A stretch of DNA of 64,000 nucleotides from Psychrobacter fozii (GCF_003217155.1 NZ_QJSU01000003.1:310001-374000); one strand, 5' to 3'. Shown: positions 34,503 to 43,832, counted from the first letter of the stretch. A program made the numbers and translations. Notes: a model not told the origin generated them from the sequence alone.

Positions 34503-36224
34503 ATGACCCAATTGACGCAAATGCCTTCTGATTTATCTACAGTCCCATCTCTAACCTGCGGTGAGCTGCTAGTGCAATGGCTAGAATATTATGGCGTAGA
34601 GACCGTATTTGGTATACCCGGTGTGCACACAGTAGAGCTGTATCGCGGCCTGCCCAATACTGATATTCGTCACGTGACACCGCGTCATGAGCAAGGCGCT
34701 GGGTTTATGGCGGATGGTTACTATCGTGCTTCTGGAAAGATTGGGGTTTGTTTCATTATTACCGGCCCTGGTATGACCAATATCATGACAGCGATGGCAC
34801 AGGCACTCGCTGATTCTATACCGATGCTAGTGATATCTAGTGTGAATAAAGTAAAAGATACCGGTAGTGAGGAAGGGCACTTACATGAATTACATGATCA
34901 GCAGGGCATGGTCAGTAAAGTTGCACTCACGAGCAAAACCATCTGGCAGCCTGAGTCGCTACCGAAAGTCATCGCAGAAGCCTTCGCTCTATTTAATGGT
35001 GCGCGTCCGGGACCAGTTCACATTCAGTTGCCCATTGATGTTATCACTGCCGATGCCAGCCACGTGGCTAAGCCGCCTAGCATAAACGGCTCTAAAGCTA
35101 GCCAAGCTAGTAATATCGCTTTGACGTTACCGCAAGTTATGAGACCACTGCCTAATCCTGCGCAGCTTGATTTAATCGTTGAGACGTTAAAAGCAGCGAA
35201 GAATCCAGTGTTACTTTATGGTGGCGGCTGCGTTGATGTCGATAGTTCGGCACAAAAACTGGCAGAGCTGATCGATGCACCGACGTTTTTGACGATTAAT
35301 GCTAAAGGTCTATTACCACCTGCTCATCCGTTGAGCTTAGGCAGCAACCAGTCATTAGCGGCAGGTCGAGCCGTTATCACCGAGGCTGACTTGGTATTGG
35401 CGATTGGCACTGAGCTTGGCGAGACTGACTATGATGTCTTTTTTAATGGCGAGTTTAAGATTAATGGCACGTTGATTCGTATCGATTGCGATGCTCAGCA
35501 ACTGCATCGTCCTTTTAGAGCCGACATAGCGGTATTGTCCGATGCGCAAATGGCCGTTAGCGGACTCTGCACACGCTTAGAAAGTCAGGAATTGAATAAT
35601 CAGGCAGCAGTGCGAGTCGCCGAGGCGAAGCAGGCATTGTTAGCAGATATGACGCCAGATTTTGCGGGTCAAAATGCATTGCTTCAACTTATTCGCGATG
35701 AAGTCAAAGACGTCATCTTCGTTGGTGACTCGACACAAACTGTCTATAGCGGCAATCTTGGCTTTGAGGCGTTGGCGACCCGTAGATGGTTTAACTCATC
35801 GACAGGATTTGGCACGTTAGGTTATGGCTTACCCGCTGCTATTGGTGCCATGGTGGGCTCAAAATCGCCTGTCGTTAGCCTAATGGGTGATGGTGGTATT
35901 CAATTTACCATTGCAGAACTCATCTGCGCTGCCGAACTTGAGCTGCCATTGATTGTCCTATTATGGAACAACCAAGGTTATGGTGAAATTCGCCGCTATA
36001 TGGAAGAGGGCGGACTACCATTGATTGGCGTCAATATTAAGACACCGAACTTTGAACCTTTAGCAGCAGGGTTTGGTGCTGGATATCGCAGAATTACTGA
36101 CAAACAGCAATTGCTAGAAGCTCTGAAAAAAGACATCAACGGCAAACAGCCGATTATCTATGAGATTGACGAAACTGATGCGTTTATCGCTGAGATGGGG
36201 CAGAGCTTTACCTGCTTTAGTTAA
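34503..36224 (+). CDS. ThDP enzyme, probable 5-guanidino-2-oxopentanoate decarboxylase (AruI-like)
   Basis: 573-residue enzyme of the acetolactate synthase/benzoylformate decarboxylase type. Features: FGIPGVHTVELYRGL, catalytic Glu in PRHEQGAGFMADGYYR, ThDP motif MGDGGIQFTIAELICA...WNNQGYGEIR. The GVHTVELYRGL and TPRHEQGAGFMADGY stretches are those I associate with Pseudomonas AruI, which decarboxylates 2-ketoarginine to 4-guanidinobutyraldehyde. That aldehyde, oxidised by a dehydrogenase such as that at 39699, gives the substrate of GbuA. AGGA lies about 10 bases before the ATG. Confidence 0.8.
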   Translation: MTQLTQMPSDLSTVPSLTCGELLVQWLEYYGVETVFGIPGVHTVELYRGLPNTDIRHVTPRHEQGAGFMADGYYRASGKIGVCFIITGPGMTNIMTAMAQALADSIPMLVISSVNKVKDTGSEEGHLHELHDQQGMVSKVALTSKTIWQPESLPKVIAEAFALFNGARPGPVHIQLPIDVITADASHVAKPPSINGSKASQASNIALTLPQVMRPLPNPAQLDLIVETLKAAKNPVLLYGGGCVDVDSSAQKLAELIDAPTFLTINAKGLLPPAHPLSLGSNQSLAAGRAVITEADLVLAIGTELGETDYDVFFNGEFKINGTLIRIDCDAQQLHRPFRADIAVLSDAQMAVSGLCTRLESQELNNQAAVRVAEAKQALLADMTPDFAGQNALLQLIRDEVKDVIFVGDSTQTVYSGNLGFEALATRRWFNSSTGFGTLGYGLPAAIGAMVGSKSPVVSLMGDGGIQFTIAELICAAELELPLIVLLWNNQGYGEIRRYMEEGGLPLIGVNIKTPNFEPLAAGFGAGYRRITDKQQLLEALKKDINGKQPIIYEIDETDAFIAEMGQSFTCFS

Positions 36225-36309
36225 CGGTAACGACTTAAGTTAATGACTTATGGTAACGATAGCGACTTAAATGTATTAAAGGCTGGTCACTCAAGGGAAA
36301 ACGTCTGCA

Positions 36310-38121
36310 ATGTTGAATGCCAACCACTCGTCTAATAGCTTGAATGCATCGCAGGCGAGTTTGTTAGCAGACTTAGTCGCCGTTGCTGGCACGCTCAATG
36401 TAATGACAAAGCCAAGCCAACAGCAGTCTTATGTACAAGGTGCCATAGAAGCGAATACGGATAATGTGTTGGCAGTCGTAACACCAGACAGTTTAGTTGT
36501 TCTATGGCGTGTCATTAATCTTTGTGTAGCAGCAGATACGATTATTATCGCCCAAGCGGCCAATACTGGCCTGACAGGTGGCTCAACACCTTACGGTGAG
36601 TACGATAGACCGCTAGTGGTTATTTCGATGCAGTCACTGAGCGGTATTCATTTGCTCAATGAGGCAAAAGAGTTGATCGCTTTGCCAGCGGCAACCCTGC
36701 AGCAATTAGAGTACACGCTTGCCCCTTTAAGGCGTGAGCCGCATTCTGTATTAGGCTCTAGTTGTGTTGGTGCTTCGGTGATTGGCGGAATCTGCAACAG
36801 CTCAGGCGGCATGTTGGTGCAGCGTGGTCCTGCGTATACCGAAATGGCGCTGTTTGCCAAACGTAATACCTCAGGGCAGTTCGAGTTAATCAATCACTTA
36901 GGGATTGATTTAGGTAAACATCCAGAGGAAATGCTTGAAAATCTACAATCGGGCAGGTTCGAAAGAGACTCAGATAGCCTAAGCAATAAAAAAGCCTGTA
37001 CCAACCATCATTATCAACACAAAGTCCGTGATTGTGAGGCAGAGACACCTGCTAGATTTAACAATGACCCCAATGGGCTGTATGAAGCATCTGGTTCAGC
37101 AGGCAAAGTCATCGTATTTGCTGTGCGAGTGGCGACCTTTGCCAAACCGACACAAGAGCAAACATTCTATATCTCGACCAACGATGCAGATACCTTGACC
37201 ACGCTCAGGCAACAGTGGTTAAAAAGCGATTTGAAATTGCCTGTGTTGGCAGAGTATATGCACAAAGACTATAACGACATTACCATGCGTTATGGTCGTG
37301 ATACTTGCTTAAGTATGCGAAAGCTCCCTGCTAGCAAGATAGGTGGATTATATCGTCTACAAACGAAGATTGGCTATTATTTGGACAAATGGCGATTGCC
37401 ACAGACTTTGCCTGACCGTGTGCTACAGATGGCCAGTGTCTTTATGCCGCCATCATTGCCAACGCCTTTGGCTGAGCAGTCGCAATCATACCGTTATCAT
37501 TTGATTATCAAAGTGGCTAATGGTTGTGACAATGGCATTAATGAAAATTCCGATAAACATGATGGCAATAATATCGCTGCTGCACAGACATTTTTGCAAA
37601 ACCATCTACAGCAACATCAAGGCGTCTTGCATCTGTGTACTGAAAAAGAAGCACAGGCGTTATTAGTGTTTCGTAGTGCCGCCACCGCCGCTATGTTTCG
37701 CTACCATAATCTTAACCACACCCAATGTGGTGAGCTACTATCGACCGACATTGCTTTACCACGGAATGCCACAGATTGGGATGAGACTTTACCTCATCAC
37801 TTAAAAGAACAAGTCAGTAAAACGTTTTATTTGGGACATTTTTTCTGCCATGTGCTGCACCAAGACTATTTATTGAAACCTAAGACCAATGCCAAGCAAT
37901 TCAAGGAAGACCTGCTGGCGTTTTATAATCAACGCCATATCGAGTATCCTGCTGAGCACAATGTGGGGCACGCATACCCTGCAAAAACGGAACTACATTA
38001 TTTTTATAAAAAACTGGACCCAACCAATTCGCTCAACCCAGGTATTGGTCAGACAGAAAAATGGAAAAACTGGCAATCATCGCCCATTAAGGAGAAATTA
38101 AATGACGAGTTACATGGATAA
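36310..38121 (+). CDS. dld: quinone-dependent D-lactate dehydrogenase Dld
   Basis: 603-residue peripheral-membrane flavoprotein. It aligns with recalled E. coli Dld over its length: AANTGLTGGSTP, EPHSVLGSSCVGASVIGGIC, RGPAYTEMALFAK, RDCEAETPARFNNDP, YPAEHNVGHAYPA and DPTNSLNPGIGQT. It oxidises D-lactate to pyruvate and reduces quinone. It is about 30 residues longer than E. coli Dld, mostly in a loop near 210-240 and another near 405-420. Its place in a guanidino-compound operon is odd; it may act on another D-2-hydroxyacid. Its end overlaps the next gene by 20 bases. Confidence 0.9.
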   Translation: MLNANHSSNSLNASQASLLADLVAVAGTLNVMTKPSQQQSYVQGAIEANTDNVLAVVTPDSLVVLWRVINLCVAADTIIIAQAANTGLTGGSTPYGEYDRPLVVISMQSLSGIHLLNEAKELIALPAATLQQLEYTLAPLRREPHSVLGSSCVGASVIGGICNSSGGMLVQRGPAYTEMALFAKRNTSGQFELINHLGIDLGKHPEEMLENLQSGRFERDSDSLSNKKACTNHHYQHKVRDCEAETPARFNNDPNGLYEASGSAGKVIVFAVRVATFAKPTQEQTFYISTNDADTLTTLRQQWLKSDLKLPVLAEYMHKDYNDITMRYGRDTCLSMRKLPASKIGGLYRLQTKIGYYLDKWRLPQTLPDRVLQMASVFMPPSLPTPLAEQSQSYRYHLIIKVANGCDNGINENSDKHDGNNIAAAQTFLQNHLQQHQGVLHLCTEKEAQALLVFRSAATAAMFRYHNLNHTQCGELLSTDIALPRNATDWDETLPHHLKEQVSKTFYLGHFFCHVLHQDYLLKPKTNAKQFKEDLLAFYNQRHIEYPAEHNVGHAYPAKTELHYFYKKLDPTNSLNPGIGQTEKWKNWQSSPIKEKLNDELHG

Positions 38122-39508
38122 GTCGCAGCAGCCGATTTTAGGGAATAATACGGTCGATCCAGAAACGCCAAAAGCAGGACAGTGGCGAGCAGCAATGTGG
38201 AAGTTTTTATTGTTTTCAGCATTGGGTATTGCGTTATTTATCATACCGTTCGAGTGGGATGGCAAAGTCACGATATTATTGGGTGTGTTGACCGATACGC
38301 TACAAACTGCGTTGGGCGGTTTTGTGAGCTATATCACGATGGCGCTCGTGACGATATCCTTTATCGGTGCGCTAGCAGTCAAAGTATTGAAGCCCAATCT
38401 GAGTGAAGGTTCACTTGCCAAAAAACTCTTTGATATTGAGTGGTTTTGGCTTGCTATCCGGTTTTTAGGTATGGCATTTGTCTGGATGATTTTTCTACAG
38501 GTCGGTCCTGAGTTTATTATCAACCGTAATACGGGTGGTGTCATTTTTGAAGATTTGATTCCTGTTTTGATTCCATTGTTCTTCTTTGCCATTCTATCCC
38601 TGCCATTTTTGACTGATTTTGGCTTGATGGAGTTTTTGGGTACTTTAGCCAGTAAAGTATTTATCAAACTTTTCAAATTGCCTGGTCGTTCTGCTGTCGA
38701 TGCGATGTCTTCTTGGTTTGGTGCAGCGTCTATCGGCTTGCTAGTCACTATGCAAGAGTATGATAAAAGCTTTTACAGCCAGCGTGAAGCTGCAGTTATC
38801 GCGACCACATTTTCCGTCACTTCTATCGCCTTTACCTATGTGGTTGCCAAAACCATCGGCGTAGACAATAACTTCGTCTTCTTTTATCTGACCATTGCGC
38901 TAACCGGTTTCATCGCTGCGATTATTATGCCGCGCATACCGCCATTATCGCTCAAGCCTGATACGTATCACTCGGGCAAGAGCATGCTTGATGAAGGTAT
39001 TCCTGCTGAATATACAACTTATCAATGGGCGGTCAATCGTGCCGTCACTCGCGCGCATTCTATGCCTAGCTTAGGTAAAGTGTTCAAACGCAGCGTACAT
39101 AATCTATTTGATATCTACTTGGGGCTAATTCCAGTCACGTTCGCTATCGGTACGATTGGCCTTGGTTTAGCAGAGTACACACCTGTCTTTAACTGGATAG
39201 CGACACCATTAGTGCCAGTACTTGAATGGTTGCAGATTCCAGAGGCAGCAAAAGCGGCACCTGCCATGATTATGGGTTTTGCGGATATGTACTTGCCAGC
39301 ATTGGTGGGTAAAAGTATCGAGAGTGAGATGACACGATTCATCGTTGGTGCTGCCTCAATTACTCAGATTATCTACATGTCTGAAGTAGGTGCACTGATT
39401 TTGAAGTCAAATATCAAGCTTAATGTTTTAGAGCTATTTTTGATCTTTATCCTTCGTACCATTATCAGTTTGGTAGTAATCACGTCTGTGGCGCATCTGC
39501 TTTATTAG
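38102..39508 (+). CDS. YjiH-family membrane protein with nucleoside-recognition (Gate) domain
   Basis: 468 residues with 10-11 hydrophobic helices. The Gate-type segment with AVDAMSSWFGAASIGLLVTM near residues 195-220 is like E. coli YjiH and spore-membrane SpmA-type proteins. Function is unknown; probably a transporter. AAGGAG lies 7 bases before the ATG at 38102, inside the end of dld, so the two are coupled. It is the second membrane carrier candidate of the guanidino cluster. Confidence 0.85.
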   Translation: MTSYMDKSQQPILGNNTVDPETPKAGQWRAAMWKFLLFSALGIALFIIPFEWDGKVTILLGVLTDTLQTALGGFVSYITMALVTISFIGALAVKVLKPNLSEGSLAKKLFDIEWFWLAIRFLGMAFVWMIFLQVGPEFIINRNTGGVIFEDLIPVLIPLFFFAILSLPFLTDFGLMEFLGTLASKVFIKLFKLPGRSAVDAMSSWFGAASIGLLVTMQEYDKSFYSQREAAVIATTFSVTSIAFTYVVAKTIGVDNNFVFFYLTIALTGFIAAIIMPRIPPLSLKPDTYHSGKSMLDEGIPAEYTTYQWAVNRAVTRAHSMPSLGKVFKRSVHNLFDIYLGLIPVTFAIGTIGLGLAEYTPVFNWIATPLVPVLEWLQIPEAAKAAPAMIMGFADMYLPALVGKSIESEMTRFIVGAASITQIIYMSEVGALILKSNIKLNVLELFLIFILRTIISLVVITSVAHLLY

Positions 39509-39555
39509 TCATGCGTTCCATACTAATTAAGCATCTAGCCCAACTATAACGTACA

Positions 39556-39593
39556 AATAATCGGTTTTTCTGTAGTCAGATAAACCGATTATT
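39556..39593 (+). terminator. stem-loop after the YjiH-type gene
   Basis: AATAATCGGTTT and AAACCGATTATT form a perfect 12 bp stem with a 14-base loop. No long T-run follows, so termination may be weak. Confidence 0.5.
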
Positions 39594-39632
39594 TCCCCAT
39601 TTCAAGACCACTAAATTTGTAAACATGCTAAT

Positions 39633-39647
39633 TGATGACACGCCCTA
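39633..39647 (-). repeat. solo MITE end
   Basis: TGATGACACGCCCTA, the inverse of TAGGGCGTGTCATCA. No partner end is found within a few hundred bases. It matches the small palindrome at 45491 better than the 170 bp MITE ends. Confidence 0.55.
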
Positions 39648-39698
39648 ATATTGCGGCAGATGAAGACAAATTTATAAAAAAATACAAGGCAATTAACC

Positions 39699-41243
39699 AT
39701 GATGGAAACGATGAACTCTAAGGGTATAACCAGAGAAAGCGCCATACAAACCGTCCAAGATGAAGTGATGCTGAATGCCGCTTATATAAATGGAGACTGG
39801 ATTACGATTGAAGCACCTACGGCTGATTCTGACCAAACTAGCCCTAATAAAGCAAGCTCTGATAAAGCGAATAACCATGCCTTGTATGATTCAAATTCTG
39901 GCGAAATAATTGCCACCACTCGTTTGTGCACCCAAGCTCATGTAGATATGGCAGTCAACGCTGCGAGCCAAGCATATCCATCTTGGTCACAAACCACGGT
40001 AGACGAACGCGCGGGTTATCTCAATGCTATTGCAGATACGATGGAGCAGCAGTTCGATACATTGGTTGGATTGTCTGTATTAAATAATGGTAAGCCAATC
40101 GAAGAAGCAAAAATAGACGTGAGCGATTCTATTGCCTGCTATCGTTATTATGCCAATCTCATCATCAAACAATCGACTTTGTCTGAGGTACTTACCAGTG
40201 AGTCGAGCATACGCTTGCTAAAAACCTATGCGCCTGTTGGTATTTGCGCACTCATCGTACCTTGGAATTTTCCAATGGTCACGACTGCTTGGAAAGTAGC
40301 CCCCGCATTAGCGGCAGGTTGTACCGTATTATTAAAACCGTCTGAGGTGACACTGTTGCCAGAGCTAATGTTGGGCAATATATTGTCTGCTATCAAGCTG
40401 CCAAAAGGGGTGGTTAACATCTTGCCAGGTGCGGCTGAAGTTGGCGCTGCCATGACCAGCCATCCACTCATTGACAAGGTGTCTTTTACAGGCAGCAACG
40501 TAATTGGGGAAAAAGTCATGACCCAAGCGGCAAAAGGCATCAAAGATATCAGCCTAGAGCTTGGTGGTAAGTCTGCCATTGTCGTATGTGCTGATGTAGA
40601 TATCGACTACGCTTGTGATTTAATCATTGGCGGCATATTCACCAATGCCGGTCAAATATGTTCAGCGACTTCAAGGTTGCTCGTTCATGAAGACATTGCT
40701 CAATCATTATTTGAAACGTTGAAGGCCAAGACAGAAAGTCTAAAAATTGGTGATGGCTTTGCTGTGGATACACAAATGGGGCCAATGGTTAGCAAGCAAC
40801 AGTTAAATCAGGTCAAAAAATACTTTGATATTGCAGTGAATGAAAATCTTGAGTGTTTGACGGGCGGTGAGATAGTAGAGGGGTCAGGATACTTTGCAAC
40901 CCCAACGATTTATACAGACGTACCAGTAACCAGTCAGTTATGGATAGAAGAAATATTTGGACCAGTATTGGTGTGTAAAACCTTTACAGAGAAGGCAGAA
41001 GCGATCGCCTTAGCCAATGACAGTAAATTTGCCTTGGCAGCTTCTATTGTCAGTGCTGATGAAACTCAAGCATTGGAGATAGCATTACAAATTCAAGCAG
41101 GTCATATCTGGATTAATGAGCAACAAATCGTGTTGCCTGAAACTGGGTGGGGCGGGTTTAAACAAAGTGGTATCGGACGTGAGCTAGGCGTAGATGGCTT
41201 GTCTGCTTATCAGAAAAGCAAGCATGTTTTATTGCCGTATTAG
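39699..41243 (+). CDS. NAD(P)-dependent aldehyde dehydrogenase
   Basis: 514-residue ALDH. Conserved parts: PWNFPMVTTAWKVAPALAAG, FTGSNVIGEKV, catalytic Glu in LELGGKSA, catalytic Cys in NAGQICSATSR and GWGGFKQSGIGRELG near the C-terminus. It resembles betaine aldehyde/aminobutyraldehyde dehydrogenases. As last gene of the guanidino region it could oxidise 4-guanidinobutyraldehyde made by the AruI-like enzyme; inference. It is about 15-20 residues longer than usual because of a low-complexity insertion (PTADSDQTSPNKASSDKAN) near residue 30. ATG codons at 39699, 39702 and 39711 compete for the start. Confidence 0.85.
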   Translation: MMETMNSKGITRESAIQTVQDEVMLNAAYINGDWITIEAPTADSDQTSPNKASSDKANNHALYDSNSGEIIATTRLCTQAHVDMAVNAASQAYPSWSQTTVDERAGYLNAIADTMEQQFDTLVGLSVLNNGKPIEEAKIDVSDSIACYRYYANLIIKQSTLSEVLTSESSIRLLKTYAPVGICALIVPWNFPMVTTAWKVAPALAAGCTVLLKPSEVTLLPELMLGNILSAIKLPKGVVNILPGAAEVGAAMTSHPLIDKVSFTGSNVIGEKVMTQAAKGIKDISLELGGKSAIVVCADVDIDYACDLIIGGIFTNAGQICSATSRLLVHEDIAQSLFETLKAKTESLKIGDGFAVDTQMGPMVSKQQLNQVKKYFDIAVNENLECLTGGEIVEGSGYFATPTIYTDVPVTSQLWIEEIFGPVLVCKTFTEKAEAIALANDSKFALAASIVSADETQALEIALQIQAGHIWINEQQIVLPETGWGGFKQSGIGRELGVDGLSAYQKSKHVLLPY

Positions 41244-41291
41244 CATTGCTTGATTAAACGAGTGGAATTTTTCAGGCTAACGATTAATCGT

Positions 41292-41398
41292 TATAGTTGA
41301 GTTCAAATAATTTCGATACAAGGAAACCGAGTATAAGCTATACATTAGTATGGTTAGCGAGGGTGACAATGTAGCGGATTTATATGGATTTGACTATA
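41292..41398. repeat. short interspersed repeat, second family, copy C
   Basis: 107 bp from TATAGTTGAGTTC to GATTTGACTATA, with GATACAAGG, AACCGAGT, GTTAGCGAGGGTGACAA and GTAGCGG inside. These landmarks are shared, in the same order, with the copy at 59739. Ends are inverted (TATAGT ... ACTATA). Non-coding. Confidence 0.55.
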
Positions 41399-41457
41399 GC
41401 CTAATTTTTATTGCGTAAAGTAACTTTACTAGACTATAGTCACCATTCGATATAAAA

Positions 41458-41473
41458 TTGAGCAATCATTCAA
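41458..41473. promoter_or_regulatory. TetR operator site 1 (before tetR)
   Basis: TTGAGCAATCATTCAA, a 16-base near-palindrome 56 bases before the tetR start. Same site type as at 43722, 43794, 43817 and 52369. Suggests autoregulation. Confidence 0.7.
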
Positions 41474-41528
41474 ATTTATTGCTGTGCTCATACTTATATG
41501 AAGCCATGGCTATTGCAATGGAAAAAAT

Positions 41529-42140
41529 ATGTCACGTACTGCGCTTTATAATCGTCATGACTCCTTAGAACGAGCTTTAAAGCTTTTTTGGCAAAAGGGT
41601 TTTCATGCGACTTCCTTAAAAGACATAGAATCAGCGCTCGATATGCGCCCGGGCAGTATTTATGCCGCATTTGGTAGCAAAGATGGCTTGTTCCAAGAAG
41701 CTTTAGATTATTATGCTCGCTCAGGGTTGACTGAGCTAGAACGTGTATTGAGTCAGCAGCCATCTCCCTTGTTGGGGTTGGCAGCTTATTTGCGTCAGAT
41801 GGGCGGTATTCGTGACAAAGAGCTACCGAGTCGAGCGTGTATGCTAGTCAAAAGCTTGCTAGAACTGGGTGCTCGTGAGCAAGCGGCACTGCAAAAAGTA
41901 GAGATGCTGCTGGCAGGTATGGAAACACGTTTTGCTGGTTACTTTATCGAAGCGCAGCGGGTAGGTGAGATGGATAGCGAGCTGGATCCGCTAAGACTAG
42001 CACGCCGTTTACAGGCCGAAGTGATGGGGCTGCGAGCTTTTGCACAGCGTGATGTAGACAGTGCGGCAGTACATGCATTGGCTGAAGACATGGCACTTTC
42101 TATAGAAGCACTGCGTATCGATGAGTCTGCTACCGTTTAA
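41529..42140 (+). CDS. TetR/AcrR-family transcriptional regulator
   Basis: 203-residue regulator. The N-terminal helix-turn-helix is at about residues 10-55 (ALKLFWQKGFHATSLKDIESA, then MRPGSIYAAFGSKDGLF). A TetR_C-type ligand domain follows, with DKELPSRACMLVKSLLELG carrying the single Cys of the protein near residue 106. The operator candidate just upstream and the same palindrome before three further loci make it the likely regulator of the AhpD-like, FrnE-like and DoxX genes. Regulators of this subgroup often sense electrophiles or oxidants; this is not shown here. GGAAAAAAT precedes the ATG. Confidence 0.9.
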   Translation: MSRTALYNRHDSLERALKLFWQKGFHATSLKDIESALDMRPGSIYAAFGSKDGLFQEALDYYARSGLTELERVLSQQPSPLLGLAAYLRQMGGIRDKELPSRACMLVKSLLELGAREQAALQKVEMLLAGMETRFAGYFIEAQRVGEMDSELDPLRLARRLQAEVMGLRAFAQRDVDSAAVHALAEDMALSIEALRIDESATV

Positions 42141-42220
42141 TCTTTCTACCACTGAAAAACAATATTGCCAAAATTAATGCCGCTAAAAATTAATGCCATT
42201 AAAAATTGATATCATGAAAA

Positions 42221-42275
42221 AAGGGTTTTAGAGGAACGGTATAGCCCGAGACTATACCGTTCCTCTAAAACCCTT
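42221..42275. repeat. 24 bp perfect inverted repeat hairpin
   Basis: Left arm 42221-42244 and right arm 42252-42275 are exact complements over 24 bases, with a 7-base loop CCCGAGA. It lies between the convergent tetR and frnE-like genes. It has A-rich sequence before it and only a short T-rich part after it, so it may be a two-way terminator but is far longer than usual. No second copy was seen in this window. Confidence 0.8.
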
Positions 42276-42324
42276 AGCTTTTCTAAAACTCTCAGCTTTG
42301 AAGACCCAACTATGACTTCATGGT

Positions 42325-42978
42325 TTAGTCTGGCATGTCAGCCAACTGCTGCAAAATGCTTTTATAATTTTCAATACCTTGTGCGCCGCTAATTAAATGA
42401 CGCTCATTGAAAACCATAGAAGGCACACTTTGAATGCCTTGTTGTTGCCAATGCTGTTTTTCTTTTTCTACTGCTGCCGCAAATCGCTGGTCTTCTAAGA
42501 CTGCTAGCGCTTCAGTACGATCAAGTCCAATATCTGTGGCGATATCTGCAAGTACGGTACTATCAGCCACATTTTTATTATCAACGAAGTGCGTAACGAA
42601 CAATGCTTGTTTTAGGTCGTGCATACGTCCTTGCTGATCGGCCCAATACAGCAACTGATGCGTATTGAAAGTATTGTAAGTACGAAACTCATCGGTAAAC
42701 TGAAAATTAAATCCAGCTTCTGAACCTGCTGCTGTCATTCTAGCTCGGCTCTCTTTAACGTCCTCAGCAGTCGTACCGTACTTCTCCATAATATGCTCAC
42801 GATAGTTTCGTCCTTCGTGCGGCGTATTAGGATTTAACTCAAATGGATGCCAGTGAATCTCGTGCGGCGTGTTGGTTTGTTTTAATGCCTCGGCTAGTTG
42901 ACTATAGCCGATAGCGCACCAAGGGCACACAACGTCTGACACGATGTCTATTCGTAAAGGTTTTTTTGCCTGTTCCAT
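42325..42978 (-). CDS. DsbA-family oxidoreductase, FrnE-like
   Basis: 217-residue thioredoxin-fold protein of the cytosolic FrnE/2-hydroxychromene isomerase group. The CxxC is in VSDVVCPWCAIGYSQL near residues 15-30; HPFELNPN and the C-terminal GIQSVPSMVFNERHLISGAQ are family signatures. No signal peptide, so it acts in the cytosol on disulfides or related stress. The ATG at 42978 follows GAGAGATCCT; a longer frame up to 43056 has no ribosome site. It lies 110 bp after the AhpD-like gene and probably shares its promoter and TetR control. Confidence 0.88.
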   Translation of the reverse strand: MEQAKKPLRIDIVSDVVCPWCAIGYSQLAEALKQTNTPHEIHWHPFELNPNTPHEGRNYREHIMEKYGTTAEDVKESRARMTAAGSEAGFNFQFTDEFRTYNTFNTHQLLYWADQQGRMHDLKQALFVTHFVDNKNVADSTVLADIATDIGLDRTEALAVLEDQRFAAAVEKEKQHWQQQGIQSVPSMVFNERHLISGAQGIENYKSILQQLADMPD

Positions 42979-43088
42979 AGGATCTCTCATTAGCGATAAA
43001 TTAAAATGAAAAACTGCTGCCCGAAGATGTTTCGAACAACAGTATGAAAACATCAAATGGACTGTGTCAGCATTAGCTGAAAAACATA

Positions 43089-43643
43089 TTAGTCAGCTTT
43101 GTGCCACTCAAATTTCTGGAATGGTTTGTCAATTGGTGTGTTAGCTAGGTGGTTCGTGTAGTTGCTCATGACTTTTTGAGCTGCACCAAGAATAACTTCA
43201 AGAATCTGACGCTTAGTGTAGCCAGCATCTAAAAACGCTTGAACAGCGCTGTCATCGACGTTACCACGATTACGGACTACAGATAGTGTGAAGGTACGCA
43301 ATGCTTCCAATTTTTCAGTTGGTAGTGGCGTTTCATCACGTAATGCATCCGTGATAGCGTCATCTACTTTCATGCTCTTAGCAATACCAGTATGCGCAGG
43401 TACACAGTAATGGCAAGCATGCTCAACGTTGATAGTTTGCCATACAACAGTGGTTTCTTCATCATCAAAGCTGCTGTCTAAAAACAGTTGATGTAGCTGT
43501 TGGTAGCCTTCGAGCAAGCCAGGCGCTTCAGCCATCACGGCGTGTAAGTTAGGTACCATGCCAAATGCTTTGATAGAAGAATCAAGTAAGTCTTTACTTT
43601 CTGCTGGGGCTGTGTCTTTGTCGTGTAGGGTAAATTCAGTCAT
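43089..43643 (-). CDS. carboxymuconolactone decarboxylase/AhpD-like peroxidase-family protein
   Basis: 184 residues of the CMD/AhpD fold. The redox CxxC with acid and His is in VEHACHYCVPAHTGIAK near residues 75-92. Relatives reduce peroxides or act as uncharacterised disulfide enzymes. It is first gene of a two-gene unit with the FrnE-like gene, downstream of three TetR-type palindromes. AAGGATTTTCAC precedes the ATG. Confidence 0.85.
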   Translation of the reverse strand: MTEFTLHDKDTAPAESKDLLDSSIKAFGMVPNLHAVMAEAPGLLEGYQQLHQLFLDSSFDDEETTVVWQTINVEHACHYCVPAHTGIAKSMKVDDAITDALRDETPLPTEKLEALRTFTLSVVRNRGNVDDSAVQAFLDAGYTKRQILEVILGAAQKVMSNYTNHLANTPIDKPFQKFEWHKAD

Positions 43644-43721
43644 GTGAAAATCCTTATGATAATTATTAGTGAGTTGTTGTAAAAGTAAGTGTGTATAAGC
43701 GGTTTGAGAACTTCTATATAT

Positions 43722-43737
43722 TTGAGTGATTGCTCAA
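43722..43737. promoter_or_regulatory. TetR operator site 2
   Basis: TTGAGTGATTGCTCAA, nearest of three sites upstream of the AhpD-like gene (79 bases before its ATG). Identical in all 16 bases to the site at 52369. Confidence 0.75.
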
Positions 43738-43793
43738 ATATATAAGTGATGTTTCCGTGAGTCGCTTAACAACTGCAGCCACTATAATTCATT

Positions 43794-43832
43794 TTGAGCA
43801 CTCGTTCAAATAATATTTGAGTGAATGCTCAG
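43794..43832. promoter_or_regulatory. TetR operator sites 3 and 4
   Basis: TTGAGCACTCGTTCAA at 43794-43809 and TTGAGTGAATGCTCAG at 43817-43832, 23 bases apart centre to centre, about two helical turns, upstream of the AhpD-like gene. The rest of the 343-base gap 43644-43986 holds no other clear feature. Confidence 0.65.

Noticed and set aside
42325..43056. Longer FrnE-like start at 43056 or 42990
   Set aside because: The ATG at 42978 has the only plausible ribosome site and fits the family N-terminus.
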